Source of the DNA: Paraspadella gotoi
Lineage: Eukaryota > Chaetognatha
Assembly: GCA_051294375.1 (NCBI GenBank)
Contig: CM119264.1
Coordinates: 26,125,011-26,189,010 of the forward strand
Length of the DNA: 64,000 nucleotides
Direction of reading: 5' to 3'
Shown here: in pieces, positions 11,694 through 24,196 of the stretch
How positions within the stretch are numbered: the first letter of the stretch is position 1
Layout of the letters: each line of letters starts with the position of its first letter
The notes under the pieces: model-generated
Seen by the model: the letters and a program-made list of their open reading frames with translations, nothing else
What the model was told of the DNA's origin: nothing
Databases searched by the model: none
Position numbers and translations under genes: made by a program

Positions 11694-11705
11694 TCCCTCT
11701 CTCTT
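11588..11705. repeat. (CT)n tract after a CA tract
   Basis: A short 'acacacaca' run leads into ~115 bases of CT repeats with few interruptions. Copy 2 is at 21780-21893. Confidence 0.9.
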
Positions 11706-12224
11706 CAGACTGATGGGACAGAGAGACCCTCCCCTTAAGGATTTTCTGAGTCCATTTTCACAATCCCCCACCCAAACATAACCAGGTCGGCCCTCTCACA
11801 AACTGGTTCACAAACTGTTTCGCCACTCGCGCGTAATTTTTCAATCGGTCTGAGAGTCGTTGCTCAAACACCAGACTAAAACTACCACCCCTGGCGCCAC
11901 TACCTTTTCACCCAACCACTTAGCCACCTAACCACTCGCTCCCTCCCAACCGGACGAAATTAACGAGTCGCCCATAAAATAGTCGGATGGAAATTGAAAC
12001 GGAGTCTCTCTCTCTCTCTCTTCCTCTCTCTCTCTCTCCCTCGCGTCGGCGTCGAGGGAATTCGTGTCGCTGCGCAGTAAAATTGACCACCTGGTTACGC
12101 GGGCGCTTTATTCCTTTTACATTCCCTCCGCCGTTTTGCGGAAAGAGGGAGGGGTTGTGGAAGGGGGATGGAAGAGAAGGGTGTGGAAGACTAAAGGGAG
12201 AAAAGTGACTCCACCTAATTTGGG

Positions 12225-12670
12225 ATAAAACGGAAGGGGGAGGAAGAGGGAGGAAGAGGGAGGAAGAGAGAGAAGGGAGAGGAAGAAGGAGGAAGGGGGT
12301 GAGGGGAAGTAGGAAGAGGTGAGGAAACTAGAGAATTATGAAGGGGAGGAAGGAGGAGAAGAAGGAGCAAGGGGAAGAAGGGAGGAAGGGGAGGAAGAGA
12401 GAGAAGGGAGAGGAAGAAGGGGTGAGGGGAAGTAGGAAGAGGTGAGGAAATCTAGAGGATTATGAAGGGGAGGAAGGAGGAGGAAGAAGGAAGCAAGGGG
12501 GACGAAGGGGAGGAAGAAGGAGGAAGGGGAAGAAGGGGATGAAAGGGGGAGGAAGTGGGAGGAAGGCGGAGGAAGGGGAGTAAGGGGGAGAAAGGGGGAG
12601 GAATGAGGGAAGGGGAAGTAGGAAGAGCGATGAAATCCAGAGTATTACGAAGGAAGAAGACGGAAGAAAT
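12225..12670. repeat. Polypurine minisatellite (~120-bp degenerate unit)
   Basis: About 450 bases almost devoid of pyrimidines on the plus strand. Landmarks 'ggaagtaggaagagg' followed by 'ctagag(a)attatgaagg' recur near 12305, 12430 and, more diverged, 12608, giving a spacing of about 120 then 180 bases. Between them are 'gggaggaaga' short repeats. Copy 2 is at 22430-22860 and the start of the tract is also at 17850-17905. Confidence 0.8.
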
Positions 12671-12994
12671 TTAGAAACTGGAAAAGCGGACAACGAGTAA
12701 ATAATGAAGCTTTAAAGTCGAGAGAGAAAAAAAAAGCGAAAAAAGATATGCGAGTCATGAGATAAAAAATGGAAAGGGAAAAAGAAGCAAAAAAAAGTGA
12801 AGCGTAGCTGTTGAAACTATTAATAATTAAGAGAATGGCACAGACGCGTTAGATTTGTCAAATCATTTATCGAGAGTTATTATAAATGGGTTTTATAAAT
12901 TCAGTAGTTTTTTTATTTAGTTGAATTTTATTTATTTTTTTTTTTTTTGCGAAGAAACGTAGTCAGTGTCGCCTTCCTCGATATCACCGCTATT

Positions 12995-13324
12995 AGCATC
13001 AACTCATCTCATTACTTTTTTTTCTGTCCGCCATTTCCTTTCTCTTTTCCTTTTTCTCCATTTTTATTTCCTTTCCTCCTTTTTGCCCTCTCTCTCTTTT
13101 GAAGTCCGGATCATCCAAGCTCTACTTTTCTTTCTCATCTATTTCTGCTTTTTTTTTCTTCCTCTCTTAACTTGCACTTCTCTTTCTTCCTCTCTTTCCA
13201 GTGTTACTCTTCCTAACATTTTTATTCTTCCTTTTCATTATATCCTTTTCCTTCCAGCCTCCCTTGCTTTCTTTTTTGAGATATTATCTTTCCATAGCTT
13301 TATCACTAGATGTTCATTTCCCTT

Positions 13325-13367
<43 letters not shown>

Positions 13368-13373
13368 TCTCTC

Positions 13374-13419
<46 letters not shown>

Positions 13420-13740
13420 GTACCCTTCTTTTCCAATCTAACTTCTTCTTTTTCTGTTGACCCATCGAAACTTCTTTCCTTTCACTTCGCGTTTTTTCCT
13501 TATTTGGTCATTTGACTCCTCGTCCTTTACATCCTTTTTTTTGTCTTCTTTCCTTTTTCTTTTCTTTAACTTTTTTTTTAATAACTTTTTCTACTTCTTT
13601 TTCTCTACCACCCTTTTCTTTTTTTTATCCACACTCAATATGTTCTTTTACTCTCTTTTCCTCTCCTTTCTATCCCTCACTCTCTTCTAGCTAATCCCTC
13701 CTCCCATCTCTTTCCTTCCTCCTTCCTCCCTTTCCTCTCA
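12995..13740. repeat. Pyrimidine-rich stretch with (CT)n core
   Basis: The plus strand is mainly C and T, with a CT tract at about 13329-13417. The strand bias is the opposite of the polypurine tract 300 bases upstream. Plus-strand frames of 60-164 residues here are Ser/Leu/Phe-rich artefacts. Copy 2 is at about 23200-23955. Confidence 0.85.
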
Positions 13741-13959
13741 AGCCACGCCCCCTTTTTTCAACGAGACGCCGCTTTCCCTTTTTATCTCACGAAAGTTATT
13801 AAACGTTTTCATCATGAATTTTTTACAACTTTTTTGCTTTTTCTTTTTAGCTCCAGATTTCACATCTTGTTTTCTGAATTTATGAACCACTTTCATGTTT
13901 CTCAAGTTTTTTAGATTTTTTTGGTTGAGGTTGTAAAAATGAAACTGAAAATATTTCAT
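13738..13959 (-). other. Lys-rich small open frame, copy 1 (doubtful)
   Basis: A 73-codon minus-strand frame shares its start and most of its residues with the 90-codon frame at 23924-24196. The middle ~12 residues differ because of paired indels, and the two ends differ because of one extra base here. It is rich in Lys and Phe, as expected from A/T-rich DNA. No family is recognised. It is recorded because it is one of only two non-microsatellite frames that are mostly kept between the Z copies. Confidence 0.1.
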
Positions 13960-14231
13960 TAAAAATAAAAATATAAAACGTCTTCAGAAATAAAGCTTTG
14001 TCATTGATATTTTTGGAATGTAGTTATATAAAACAGTACTAAACATAGCCGCGTTTTTGGTTTATAAACATATTTAAACAGTCAATACCTTTTACTAAGC
14101 GGTAAACCATAGAATCGGATACGAAACGAGGGCATCACAACCTCGAAGCGTTTTGACTCGTTTGACGTTGTTGTCAACCCATTCTCACCTCTTTGGTTAA
14201 TGGAGAATGGGGAGGGGAAAAAAAAAAAAAA

Positions 14232-14235
<4 letters not shown>

Positions 14236-14270
<35 letters not shown>
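14236..14270. repeat. (GA)n microsatellite
   Basis: About 17 GA units after an A-run. In copy 2 the tract is longer and interrupted (24474-24537), with 'ggagagagagagg' breaks. Confidence 0.9.
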
Positions 14271-14271
<1 letters not shown>

Positions 14272-14399
14272 ACGAGGAAGGCACAAGCAAGATAGACAGC
14301 CAGACAGACCGTAAGCCGCATCGTGGTCGTTTAAGAACTACACCGAGACATGATATCAATAAGACAAGAAATCATGAACCAATTGGTTCTTGGAAGGGA

Positions 14400-15240
14400 G
14401 AGGGATAAAATCGTTAAATTGGAAAATCAAAAAATTAGATTTACATAAAGTCATGTGCATAAAAAATCCCGACACTTTATTTCAAACTTTAAAATTCACC
14501 CTATTTCCTTGAATTTTTCAAAAAATTGTTAAAATAATTAAAGATAATGAGTTTGGCATAAATTTTATTAAAATCGGGCTATCCATTTAGGAGCAGTGAT
14601 TTTTTAAAATAAAGTACTCGACAACAAAACTGAATGAGAAAAAATCTGATAGATTTAAAACTAATCTTTTTTTGGATATTTTATATTAAAAGAAATTATA
14701 CTGAACATTAGGAGGAATAGCTGGCTTGCCCTAGATCCTTAAATAATTATCTTAAGTTTATTGAAATATTTGATGAATTATAAGTCTATGATTCTGAAGC
14801 TTTTAGATAAAAGTCAATTTTCCGTTTGATTCAAGTTTAAAAAATTATATCTCTAAACCACTTGACCGATTGTAATAAAATTAAAAACATTGATTCCTAT
14901 TTAAAAAAATATTTTTTTTTATAATTTATAAAAATATCTTTTTAAAGAGTCTGGAATTTAAAGTTATAAAGTTGTACAGGAGTGTAGTTTTTACTTTCTT
15001 CAAAACGTGAATTTGTTTCATAGGCAAATAGTAAAAATATTCTTTTTCAACCTAACGAGATTCAAACGGCGGCAAAAAAAAAAAATTTCAAATGCAAAAC
15101 AGTCCGCAAAAAAGAGAAAAAGAAAAAAGGTAAAAAATAAGGCGCGACAAAAAAGAGCAAAAAAAAAAAAATAAATAAAATAAAAAGAAAGAAAACGGAG
15201 AGGAGGAAGAGACGAGCTTATTTTTTATTCAGATTAATGG
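14400..15240. other. AT-rich intergenic or decayed-element sequence, copy 1
   Basis: The stretch has no coding potential. It includes the phrase 'ctaaaccacttgaccgat' (about 14856) followed by AT-rich sequence, a style common in dispersed arthropod repeats. It is almost base-for-base the same in copy 2 (24670-25500), so it is the best-polished part of block Z. Confidence 0.5.
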
Positions 15241-15338
15241 ACGATGAAAATATTATGAGGGCGACAAAACAAAAGGAGCGTCGTTATTCCGATACTAAAT
15301 ATACAGGACCTCGAGTATGGCCGCATTGACGAACGTTA

Positions 15339-15545
15339 ATGTCCAAATATGGTCAAAAATATTCTAAAGTATTTGGCTTTACTGTTATCATCGGGGTTGT
15401 TGTATTAAGGATATTAATAATTCGGTTATATTATTCAAAAATAAGAAAAGAATACGTTAAGAGGATAACAAGAACAGGAACAACAACAACAACAACCATA
15501 CCATCAGCATCAGGGATAACAAAGCTACAACATTTGACCGACTAA
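15339..15545 (+). CDS. Small hypothetical ORF, copy 1 (doubtful)
   Basis: This 68-codon frame keeps the same start, stop and length in block Z copy 2 (25612-25818). It begins MSKYGQKYSKVFGFTVIIGV, has one hydrophobic segment at about residues 12-30, then a basic stretch (KIRKEYVKRI) and a Thr run encoded by an ACA repeat, and ends KLQHLTD. Between the copies one base is gained and one lost about 16 bases apart, changing residues 23-27 but restoring the frame. No family is recognised. In AT-rich DNA a 68-codon frame can arise by chance, so this is a candidate only. Confidence 0.2.
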   Translation: MSKYGQKYSKVFGFTVIIGVVVLRILIIRLYYSKIRKEYVKRITRTGTTTTTTIPSASGITKLQHLTD

Positions 15546-15831
15546 ATAAAAAAACAACAAACAACAGCAAGAACACAAAAATTTATCAATCTCTTCTTTC
15601 CTCTCCTCGGTTTTTTTTTCTTCGGAAAAACGGAAAAACTTCTGACAAACAGTAAAGATGATATCGGAAAAAGAATAACCGCCGAATACTGAAGAGGCAG
15701 CCCGGCGGAGTCGGCAGCGGCGTCGAGCCGCAGGGCCGAAAACGAGGCCAAACAAACAAACAAACGAAAACCTGGAATAAAAAAAATAGAGGCGAAGAAA
15801 TAAAAACTGTGAATCTGATCTTGATCTCCTT

Positions 15832-15846
15832 TCTCTCTCTCTGCTT

Positions 15847-15898
<52 letters not shown>
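15832..15898. repeat. (CT)n microsatellite
   Basis: CT repeats with one 'tgctttccc' interruption; the counterpart at 26100-26197 is longer and has a 'gcc' break. Confidence 0.9.
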
Positions 15899-15900
<2 letters not shown>

Positions 15901-16724
15901 GTTTCTGCAAGGAAGACGCAAACCGTGCCTCGGTCTTTGGGGCAAAACGAGGGACGAACCCTGAGAGAGACTCTGGATTATTCTTTCGACTGTTCCTTCT
16001 CTTCTTTCTTTTCTTAGACTCTTCAATCGGATAGCAAATCTTTCGCGTCTCCGTGTGCTTCTTTTATATGTTTTAATATTAATACCTAATATTAAGCATT
16101 AAACTGAGTTACGTTTAGTGCTTCACTGAAATAAAATTTTAGACGATCCGTGAAAAAATTTTCAAAAGATATACACATTATCTGAATAACTTCTATCATC
16201 TACATTACTTTTTGACAATTAACAAAGTTGTATTTGAAATAAATATGAAGTACTTTAATTTTATGGTATTTTATGGTGATTTTCGTTATTTTTTTATAAA
16301 TAAATTTTTTACACTACGGTTCTCAGCGGCCATATTTTCCACTTCCGTCGATGTTTTCGAGATAAAATTTTAAATTCTTTTGTTGTTATTTTTTTAGGCG
16401 ACGAAATTTTATTTTTATGCTTTGTTGCGTTGCATTAATAGTTTACACCGCCTCAGCACTTGGAAAATGTTTGAATTGAAATAAATTTTACAAATTTAAA
16501 CTTTACGAAATAATGACGAAATAATTTTCTTGACTTTTTTGTTCATTATGACTTCGAACAGAAATGAATTTAAATGTTCTTAACAAATGTTGTTCTATTT
16601 ACTAGAGATCAAATTTCTATTCTTTTTTCCTTTATTTTTAAAAATATTTTCCTCCTTTTTTAAATCCCTTTTTTCCTTTTTTTCCAGCACTTTTTCGCCT
16701 TTTTATTTCCCTTGTCCACTTCGC

Positions 16725-17245
<521 letters not shown>

Positions 17246-17326
17246 TACATCCCCATCACTCTCAGGGATTAAATTCTTCTTAACGCCTCCCTATAAATTA
17301 TCCTTCCCCCGGGAGAATAAATATCT

Positions 17327-17351
17327 NNNNNNNNNNNNNNNNNNNNNNNNN
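17327..17351. other. Assembly gap (25 N)
   Basis: The gap separates the end of block Z copy 1 from a misplaced fragment of its middle. In copy 2 the sequence before the gap continues smoothly past 27606 into single-copy DNA. Confidence 0.99.
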
Positions 17352-17905
17352 CCCTCCCTTAAGGATTTTCTGAGTCCATTTTCACAATCCCCCACCCAAA
17401 CATAACCAGGTCGGCCCTCTCACAAACTGGTTCACAAACTGTTTCGCCACTCGCGCGTAATTTTCAATCGGTCTGAGAGTCGTTGCTCAAACACCAGACT
17501 AAACTACCACCCCTGGCGCCACTACCTTTTCACCCAACCACTTAGCCACCTAACCACTCGCTCCCTCCCAACCGGACGAAATTAACGAGTCGCCCATAAA
17601 ATAGTCGGATGGAAATTGAAACGGAGTCTCTCTCTCTCTCTCTTCCTCTCTCTCTCTCTCCCTCGCGTCGGCGTCGAGGGAATTCGTGTCGCTGCGCAGT
17701 AAAATTGACCACCTGGTTACGCGGGCGCTTTATTCCTTTTACATTCCCTCCGCCGTTTTGCGGAAAGAGGGAGGGGGTTGTGGAAGGGGGGATGGAAGAG
17801 AAGGGTGTGGAAGACTAAAGGGAGAAAAGTGACTCACCTAATTTGGGATAAAACGGAAGGGGGAGGAAGAGGGAGGAAGAGGGAGGAAGAGAGAGAAGGG
17901 AGAGT
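17352..17905. repeat. Third, partial copy of block Z middle
   Basis: This fragment matches 11728-12280 and 21920-22475 nearly base for base, starting at 'ccctcccttaaggatttt' and stopping inside the polypurine tract. It does not fit the block order of either full copy. A misplaced contig end is the simplest reading. Confidence 0.9.
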
Positions 17906-17970
17906 GGCTCCGGGAAAAGACCCCGGGGCAAAAAACCAAACCCCAAAAAGAAACCCGGTTTGGCTTTGGG
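17906..17970. other. Homopolymer-rich junction of unknown origin
   Basis: About 65 bases of runs such as 'ccccgggg', 'aaaaaa' and 'ggggg' join the block Z fragment to the start of block Z copy 2. It matches nothing else in the window and looks like low-quality read-end sequence. Confidence 0.55.
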
Positions 17971-18362
17971 GGCATAATTAAAATGTTTGCGAATCTCGTC
18001 CACCAAGTCGGCATCTTCGTCGTTGTCCTTTGTCTTCGACGTCGTCGTTGTTTTCGTGGTCTCAAGAATCTGTCGTTGTTCTCTTATTTTTCTCAGTTTC
18101 TCACTTAGTTCCGCAGAAACAGGAACAGATGGCGACCAGATGTTGTCGCTTCGATGCTCCTTTGTTAATTGCTCAAAAAAATAGGGAGGCAAAGGAAAGT
18201 GAGAGAGGGAGTGGGAGAGAGAGAGAGAGTAGAGAGAGAGAGGAGAGAAAGAGTGAGAGAAATAATCAATTTTCGTTTTAGCGGATTTTTGGAACAAACT
18301 CTTCGACGGATGATGGATATCGTAAAAAGCTATCGCGAGAAAATACCTCCTAAACAGAAATT

Positions 18363-18446
<84 letters not shown>

Positions 18447-19349
18447 AACGGATGGAATTTGGAAAAAGACAAATGGTTCATCTGATACAGATTCTAGTGG
18501 GATCGACCTTTGGCGACCTCCGCCGTCTTCTATGACACCTCCTAAGATGTCAAGTGGACATCTCCCTTCCCTAACACATCCAGTGGGAACCTCACTTTCA
18601 CAGCCCAGCCCCTTTGGCTCCGGTGGTCATCTCCCTTCCACCCCAACTACTTTATACGACAGCGACACGTCCTTTTAACCCTCAGCCCCTTAGGCCCCCG
18701 GCGGAAATCTCGACTCCCCCAAAACATTCCTCACCACCTTTTACCCTATGACCCCTTTACCACCACCCCATCCACTCAGTAACTCCTTAAACTCTTTGAC
18801 CCATATTCTCACCACCCCTCCTGCCCTCCGATCCCCTTGTACTCTCCGCGACCTCAAGACGAAATCGAACACCAAATTTGGCGCTAAGAAAGAAAGGATG
18901 GAATCGAAAATTCCGAATCGGCTCTTACGTACATACACATAAGAACGTACATAGGAAAGTACGTACCTCTGTTCATTTGTTTTAATTTCAAACACAATAT
19001 ATATAACTTATTTTTAGTAGCTTTTATGCAAACAAATATGACCCCAAAGAGTAAAAAAAAATGTTGCCCGTGTTGAGAAAAATGTCACTTGAAATGAAGA
19101 TTTTAAATCTCACTCGATTTGACGTTTTTTCTTCATCATAACATCAAAAAATTAAATTTTTTAATGTTTTTGAAAAGTAATCGCCTTGATGCATTCCTTA
19201 AATTTTATTGTAAATTTCATAACAAATAGAAACGCAAAATGTTTTTGGTCTTTTTGTCTTTTAAGTTTTTTCCTGTGGTCTCTGACCTTCACATTGAATC
19301 CCTCAGACACTTGAGAAGTAGGATATCGACCTGGTTGACCGAGAGAGAG

Positions 19350-19389
<40 letters not shown>

Positions 19390-19675
19390 GGAAATGATCC
19401 AAGGAAAAAAAGAGCAATCTTAGATAAAGTAACCGAGAAAGCCACAGAGAGGAAGAGCAAGAAATAGAGAGACAGAGAGAGATCCTTGGAAGTCTGGAGG
19501 GAGAAAATTTATAAGTTTGAGGCGAGACAAACATTTTTACCTTGAAATTTAGTGGGCGTCTGGCCGAAGAAAGGACGACGAAAAAGGGGCAAAAAAGTAA
19601 AGTGAGCATAACGTGGTATAACGATGGAAAAAGAGATGATAGAAATGTAAAAGAAAATGTTAAGTGTGAAGAACG

Positions 19676-19970
19676 AGGTAGGAAGAGATGATAGAAAGGA
19701 AGAAGTATGAAAAGTGAAAGCTGGAGAGGAAGAGTGAAGAAGGTAGGAAAAGATGATAGAAAGGAAGAAATATGAAAAAGAGAAAGCTGGAGAGGAAGAG
19801 TGAAAAAGGTAGGAACAGATGATAGAAAGGAAGAAGTATGAAAAGAGAAAGCTGGAGAGGAAGAGTGAAGAAGGTAGAAAGGATGATAGAAAGGACGAAG
19901 TATGAAAAGAGAAAGGCTGGAGAGGAAGAGTGAAAGAAGGTAGGAAAGGATGATAGAAAGGAGGAGAGGA
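19676..19970. repeat. 65-bp polypurine minisatellite, copy 2
   Basis: Unit starts at about 19676, 19741, 19807, 19872 and 19938: spacings 65, 66, 65, 66. Copy 1 has exactly 65 throughout, so the extra bases here look like sequencing errors. Confidence 0.9.
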
Positions 19971-20800
19971 AGTATTAAAAGAAAAGTGGGAGAAGGCGAG
20001 GAATTTTCACCTCGCAACTTTTGATGATAAGAGGAAAGTGAGAAACTCATCTGCCCGACGACCGAAGGCTGAGATAAGGAGGAAACGAGGGCGACTCTCT
20101 CCTTGGGGGGGGGAAGAGGGTGGAAGTTGAGGGGTGTGGAGGGGATTTTGAAGGGGGTGGAAGGGGTGATTTGGAAAGGGTTGTGTGTGGGCGAGAGAGA
20201 TAAAGAGGTGGGTTAAATAAAGACATGGGAAAAAAACAGTTCGCAGGAGGAAATAGAAATTTTGTACAGCGACCAAAACGAGTGGGAATTAATAGGCAGA
20301 ATTTTGAAGGGAAAAAAATAATATAACGAAGTGTATTGGAATAAGAAAATTATAAAAAAGAACTAAGTTTAGGTGGTTGAAATATTAGAAGTATAATATA
20401 ATAATAATAATAATATAATAATATTATAACAGAGATAAAACAAGTTTAAGCAAACAAACTAAAAAGACGGTGAGGTAAAAAAGGGTTGAGGGTAAAACGG
20501 GGAAAAAAGAGGGAAATTAAGGCGAGATTAGATTAAAGACGTAGAATTTTAGAGAAAGGGAAGAGGGAGAAGAAGAAGGGTGGAAGGAGAAAAGAAGGAG
20601 ACGATAAGAAAGAAGAAGAGGTAAAAAGAAAAGGAGGAAGAACATCAAGAATAAGGGGAAAAAAAATTGGGAAAAAAGAGAGGTAAAAAAAAAAAGAAGA
20701 AAACACCCAGCGATCAAAAAAAATTGCCGCGAAACGGAATTTTAACTTTAATTTTGGGTTTTTTCGTGGCACAAAAGAAATGAAACTTTAACTCTATTGT

Positions 20801-20875
20801 ATTTAGAGAAAAGCAAAGTTTTTAATGTGGTACAACTCGTTGTACCACAATTAAAAACTTTGTTTTTCTCTAAAT
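20801..20875. repeat. Near-perfect short hairpin, copy 2
   Basis: Same 75-base hairpin as 10612-10686, with the same single bulge, G/A difference and 'ctcg' loop. Its exact preservation contrasts with frequent indels around it. Confidence 0.8.
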
Positions 20876-20944
20876 CATAATAACAACGAAAACGAAAGGT
20901 TTATCGCATCAACTCTATTGTAAAAAAAAGTCAATGAAATTTTC

Positions 20945-20973
20945 GTTCATTTCATTCATTCATTCATTCATTC

Positions 20974-21061
<88 letters not shown>

Positions 21062-21468
21062 TTTATTTATTTATTTATTTATTTATTTATTCATTCATTC
21101 ATTCATTCATTCATTATCATTTATTTATTTATTTATTTATATTATTTATTTATTTATTCATTCATTCATTCACCTCATTCATTCCTTCATTCATTCATTC
21201 ATTCATTCATTCATTCATTCATTCGTTCATTTTATTTATTTATTTATTCATTCATTCATACATTCATTCATTCATACATTCATTCATCATTCATTCATTC
21301 ATTTACTCATTGATTCATTCATTCATTCATTCCTTCTTTCCTTCCTTCCTTCCTTCATTCATTCATTCATTCATTCATTCATTCATTCATTCATTCATTC
21401 ATTCATTCATTCATTCCTTCATTCATTCATTCACTCATTCCTTCCTTCATTCATTCATAAATTCAGAT
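20945..21468. repeat. (ATTT)n-(ATTC)n tetranucleotide array, copy 2
   Basis: Same array as 10754-11275 with small rearrangements of ATTT and ATTC runs. The 201-residue frame at 20934-21539 is repeat-derived. Confidence 0.97.
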
Positions 21469-21779
21469 CGACTTATATCTTGATCTTTCCTCAGAGACTC
21501 GCGAATCGACGAAGAGGACGAAACAAATGTGGCGTTTGATCTGCGAAAGGAAAAAGAAAGGAAAAAGAAAAAAAAAAGAAAAAAAAGGAAAAAAGAAGGG
21601 AGAAATGGGGGATAAAATGAGGAGGAAAAAAAGAGATAAAACTCAACGAAAATCCATCGTTTTTCATCCGTTTTTTTCTTCTTCTTCTTCTTCTTCTTAG
21701 CGAGTTTCGTTTCGAGGGAAACCCAGGCCCACCCGCGATGACGACTCACCCACTGAGAAACCCAGACCAGACACACACA

Positions 21780-21804
21780 CACTCTTTCTCTCTCTCTCTC
21801 TCTC

Positions 21805-21859
<55 letters not shown>

Positions 21860-21893
21860 AGTCTCTCTCTGTCTCTCTCTCTCTCCCTCTCTA
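21780..21893. repeat. (CT)n tract, block Z copy 2
   Basis: Counterpart of 11588-11705, with TTTC, CAG and TG interruptions. Confidence 0.9.
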
Positions 21894-22429
21894 CTTGCAG
21901 ACTGATGGGACAGAGAGACCCTCCCCTTAAGGATTTTCTGAGTCCATTTTCACAATCCCCCACCCAAACATAAACCAGGTCGGGCCACTCTCACAAACTG
22001 GTTCACAAACTGTTTCGCCACTCGCGCGTAATTTTTCAATCGGTCTGAGAGTCGTTGCTCAAACACCAGACTAAACTACCACCCCTGGCGCCACTACCTT
22101 TTCACCCAACCACTTAGCCACCTAACCACTCGCTCCCTCCCAACCGGACGAAATTAACGAGTCGCCCATAAAATAGTCGGATGGAAATTGAAACGGAGTC
22201 TCTCTCTCTCTCTCTTCCTCTCTCTCTCTCTCCCTCGCGTCGGCGTCGAGGGAATTCGTGTCGCTGCGCAGTAAAAATTGACCACCTGGTTACGCGGGCG
22301 CTTTATTCCTTTTACATTCCCTTCCGCCGTTTTGCGGAAAGAGGGAGGGGTTGTGGAAGGGGGATGGAAGAGAAGGGTGTGGAAGACTAAAGGGAGAAAA
22401 GTGACTCCACCTAATTTGGGATAAAACGG

Positions 22430-22860
22430 AAGGGGGAGGAAGAGGGAGGAAGAGGGAGGAAGAGAGAGAAGGGAGAGGAAGAAGGAGGAAGGGGGTGAGG
22501 GGAAGTAGGAAGAGGTGAGGAAACTAGAGAATTATGAAGGGGAGGAAGGAGGAGGAAGAAGGAGCAAGGGGAAGAAGGGAGGAAGGAGGAAGAGAGAGAA
22601 GGGAGAGGAAGAAGGGGGTGAGGGAAGTAGGAAGAGGTGAGGAAATCTAGAGATTATGAAGGGGAGGAAGGAGGAGGAAGAAGGAAGAAGGGGGACGAAG
22701 GGGGAGGAAGAAGGAGGAAAGGGGAAGAAGGGGATGAAGGAGGGAGTGAAGTGGGAGGAAGGCGGAGGAAGGGAAGGTAAGGGGGAGAAAGGGGGAGGAA
22801 GAGGGAAGGGGAAGTAGGAATGAGTCGAGTGAAATCCAGAGTATTACGAAGGGAAGAAGA
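22430..22860. repeat. Polypurine minisatellite, copy 2
   Basis: Counterpart of 12225-12670; same landmarks, with indels. Confidence 0.85.
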
Positions 22861-22898
22861 CGGAAGAATTTAGAAACTGGAAAAGCGGACAACGAGTA

Positions 22899-22923
22899 NN
22901 NNNNNNNNNNNNNNNNNNNNNNN
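22899..22923. other. Assembly gap (25 N) of near-zero true length
   Basis: Left flank 'caacgagta' and right flank 'ataatgaagc' are contiguous in block Z copy 1 (about 12692-12708), where only one additional base lies between them. The 25 N therefore stand for about one base, not missing sequence. Confidence 0.97.
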
Positions 22924-23560
22924 ATAATGAAGCTTTAAAGTCGAGAGAGAAAAAAAAAGCGAAAAAAGATATGCGAGTCATGAGATAAAAAAATGGAAAG
23001 GGAAAAAGAAGCAAAAAAAGTGAGCGTAGCTGTTGAAACTATTAATAATTAAGAGAATGGCACAGACGCGTTAGATTTGTCAAATCATTTATCGAGAGGT
23101 TATTATAAAATGGGTTTTATAAATTCAGTAGTTTTTTTATTTAGTTGAATTTTATTTTATTTTTTTTTTTTTTTTGCGAAGAAACGTAGTCAGTGTCGCC
23201 TTCCTCGATATCACCGCTATTAGCATCAACTCATCTCATTACTTTTTTTTCTGCCCCGCCCATTTCCTTTCCTCTTTTCCTTTTTCTCCATTTTTATTTC
23301 CTTTCCTCCTTTTTTGCCCTCTCTCTCTTTTGAAGTCCGGATCATCCAAGCTCTACTTTTCTTTCTCATCTATTTCCTCTGCTTTTTTTTCTTCCTCTCT
23401 TTAACTTGCACTTCTCTTTCTTCCTCTCTTTCCAGTGTTACTCTTCCTAACATTTTTTATTCTTCCTTTTCATTATATCCTTTTCCTTCCAGCCTCCCTT
23501 GCTTTCTTTTTTGAGATATTATCTTTCCATAGCTTTATCACTAAGATGTTCATTTCCCTT

Positions 23561-23563
<3 letters not shown>

Positions 23564-23652
<89 letters not shown>
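23564..23652. repeat. (CT)n microsatellite
   Basis: About 44 uninterrupted CT units; the counterpart at 13329-13417 has several interruptions. Confidence 0.95.
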
Positions 23653-23654
<2 letters not shown>

Positions 23655-23923
23655 GTACCCTTCCTTTTCCAATCTAACTTCTTCTTTTTTCTGTTGACCA
23701 TCGAAACTTCTTTCCTTTCACTTCGCGCTTTTTTCCTTATTTGGTCATTTGACTCCTCGTCCTTTACATCCTTTTTTTTGTCTTCTTTCCTTTTTCTTTT
23801 CTTAACTTTTTTTTTAATAACTTTTTCTACTTCTTTTTCTCTACCACCCTTTTCTTTTTTTTATCCACACTCAATATGTTCTTTTACTCTCTTTTCCTCT
23901 CCTTTTCTATCCCTCACTCTCTT

Positions 23924-24196
23924 CTAGCTAATCCTCCCTCCCATCTCTTTCCTTCCCTCCTTCCTCCCTTTCCTCTCAGCCACGCCCCCTTTTTTCAACG
24001 AGACGCCGCTTTCCCTTTTTATCTCACGAAAGTTATTAAACGTTTTCATCATGAATTTTTTACAACTTTTTTGCTTTTTCTTTTTAGCTCCAGATTTCAC
24101 ATCTTGTTTTCTGATTTTATGAACCCTTTCATGTTTCTCAAGTTTTTTAGATTTTTTTTGGTTGAGGTTGTAAAAATGAAACTGAAAATATTTCAT
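23924..24196 (-). other. Lys-rich small open frame, copy 2 (doubtful)
   Basis: A 90-codon frame paired with 13738-13959; it runs 17 codons further because one A is missing relative to copy 1. The extension is translated polypurine. No family is recognised. Confidence 0.1.

Noticed and set aside
12225-12670. Telomere-like G-rich repeat
   Set aside because: The units are GGAAGA/GGGAGGAAG type, not TTAGG or TTAGGG, and form an internal polypurine minisatellite.
20934-21539. 201-codon frame of Ile/Phe/His/Ser repeats
   Set aside because: Pure translation of the ATTT/ATTC array; the counterpart at 10745-11128 stops at a different place.
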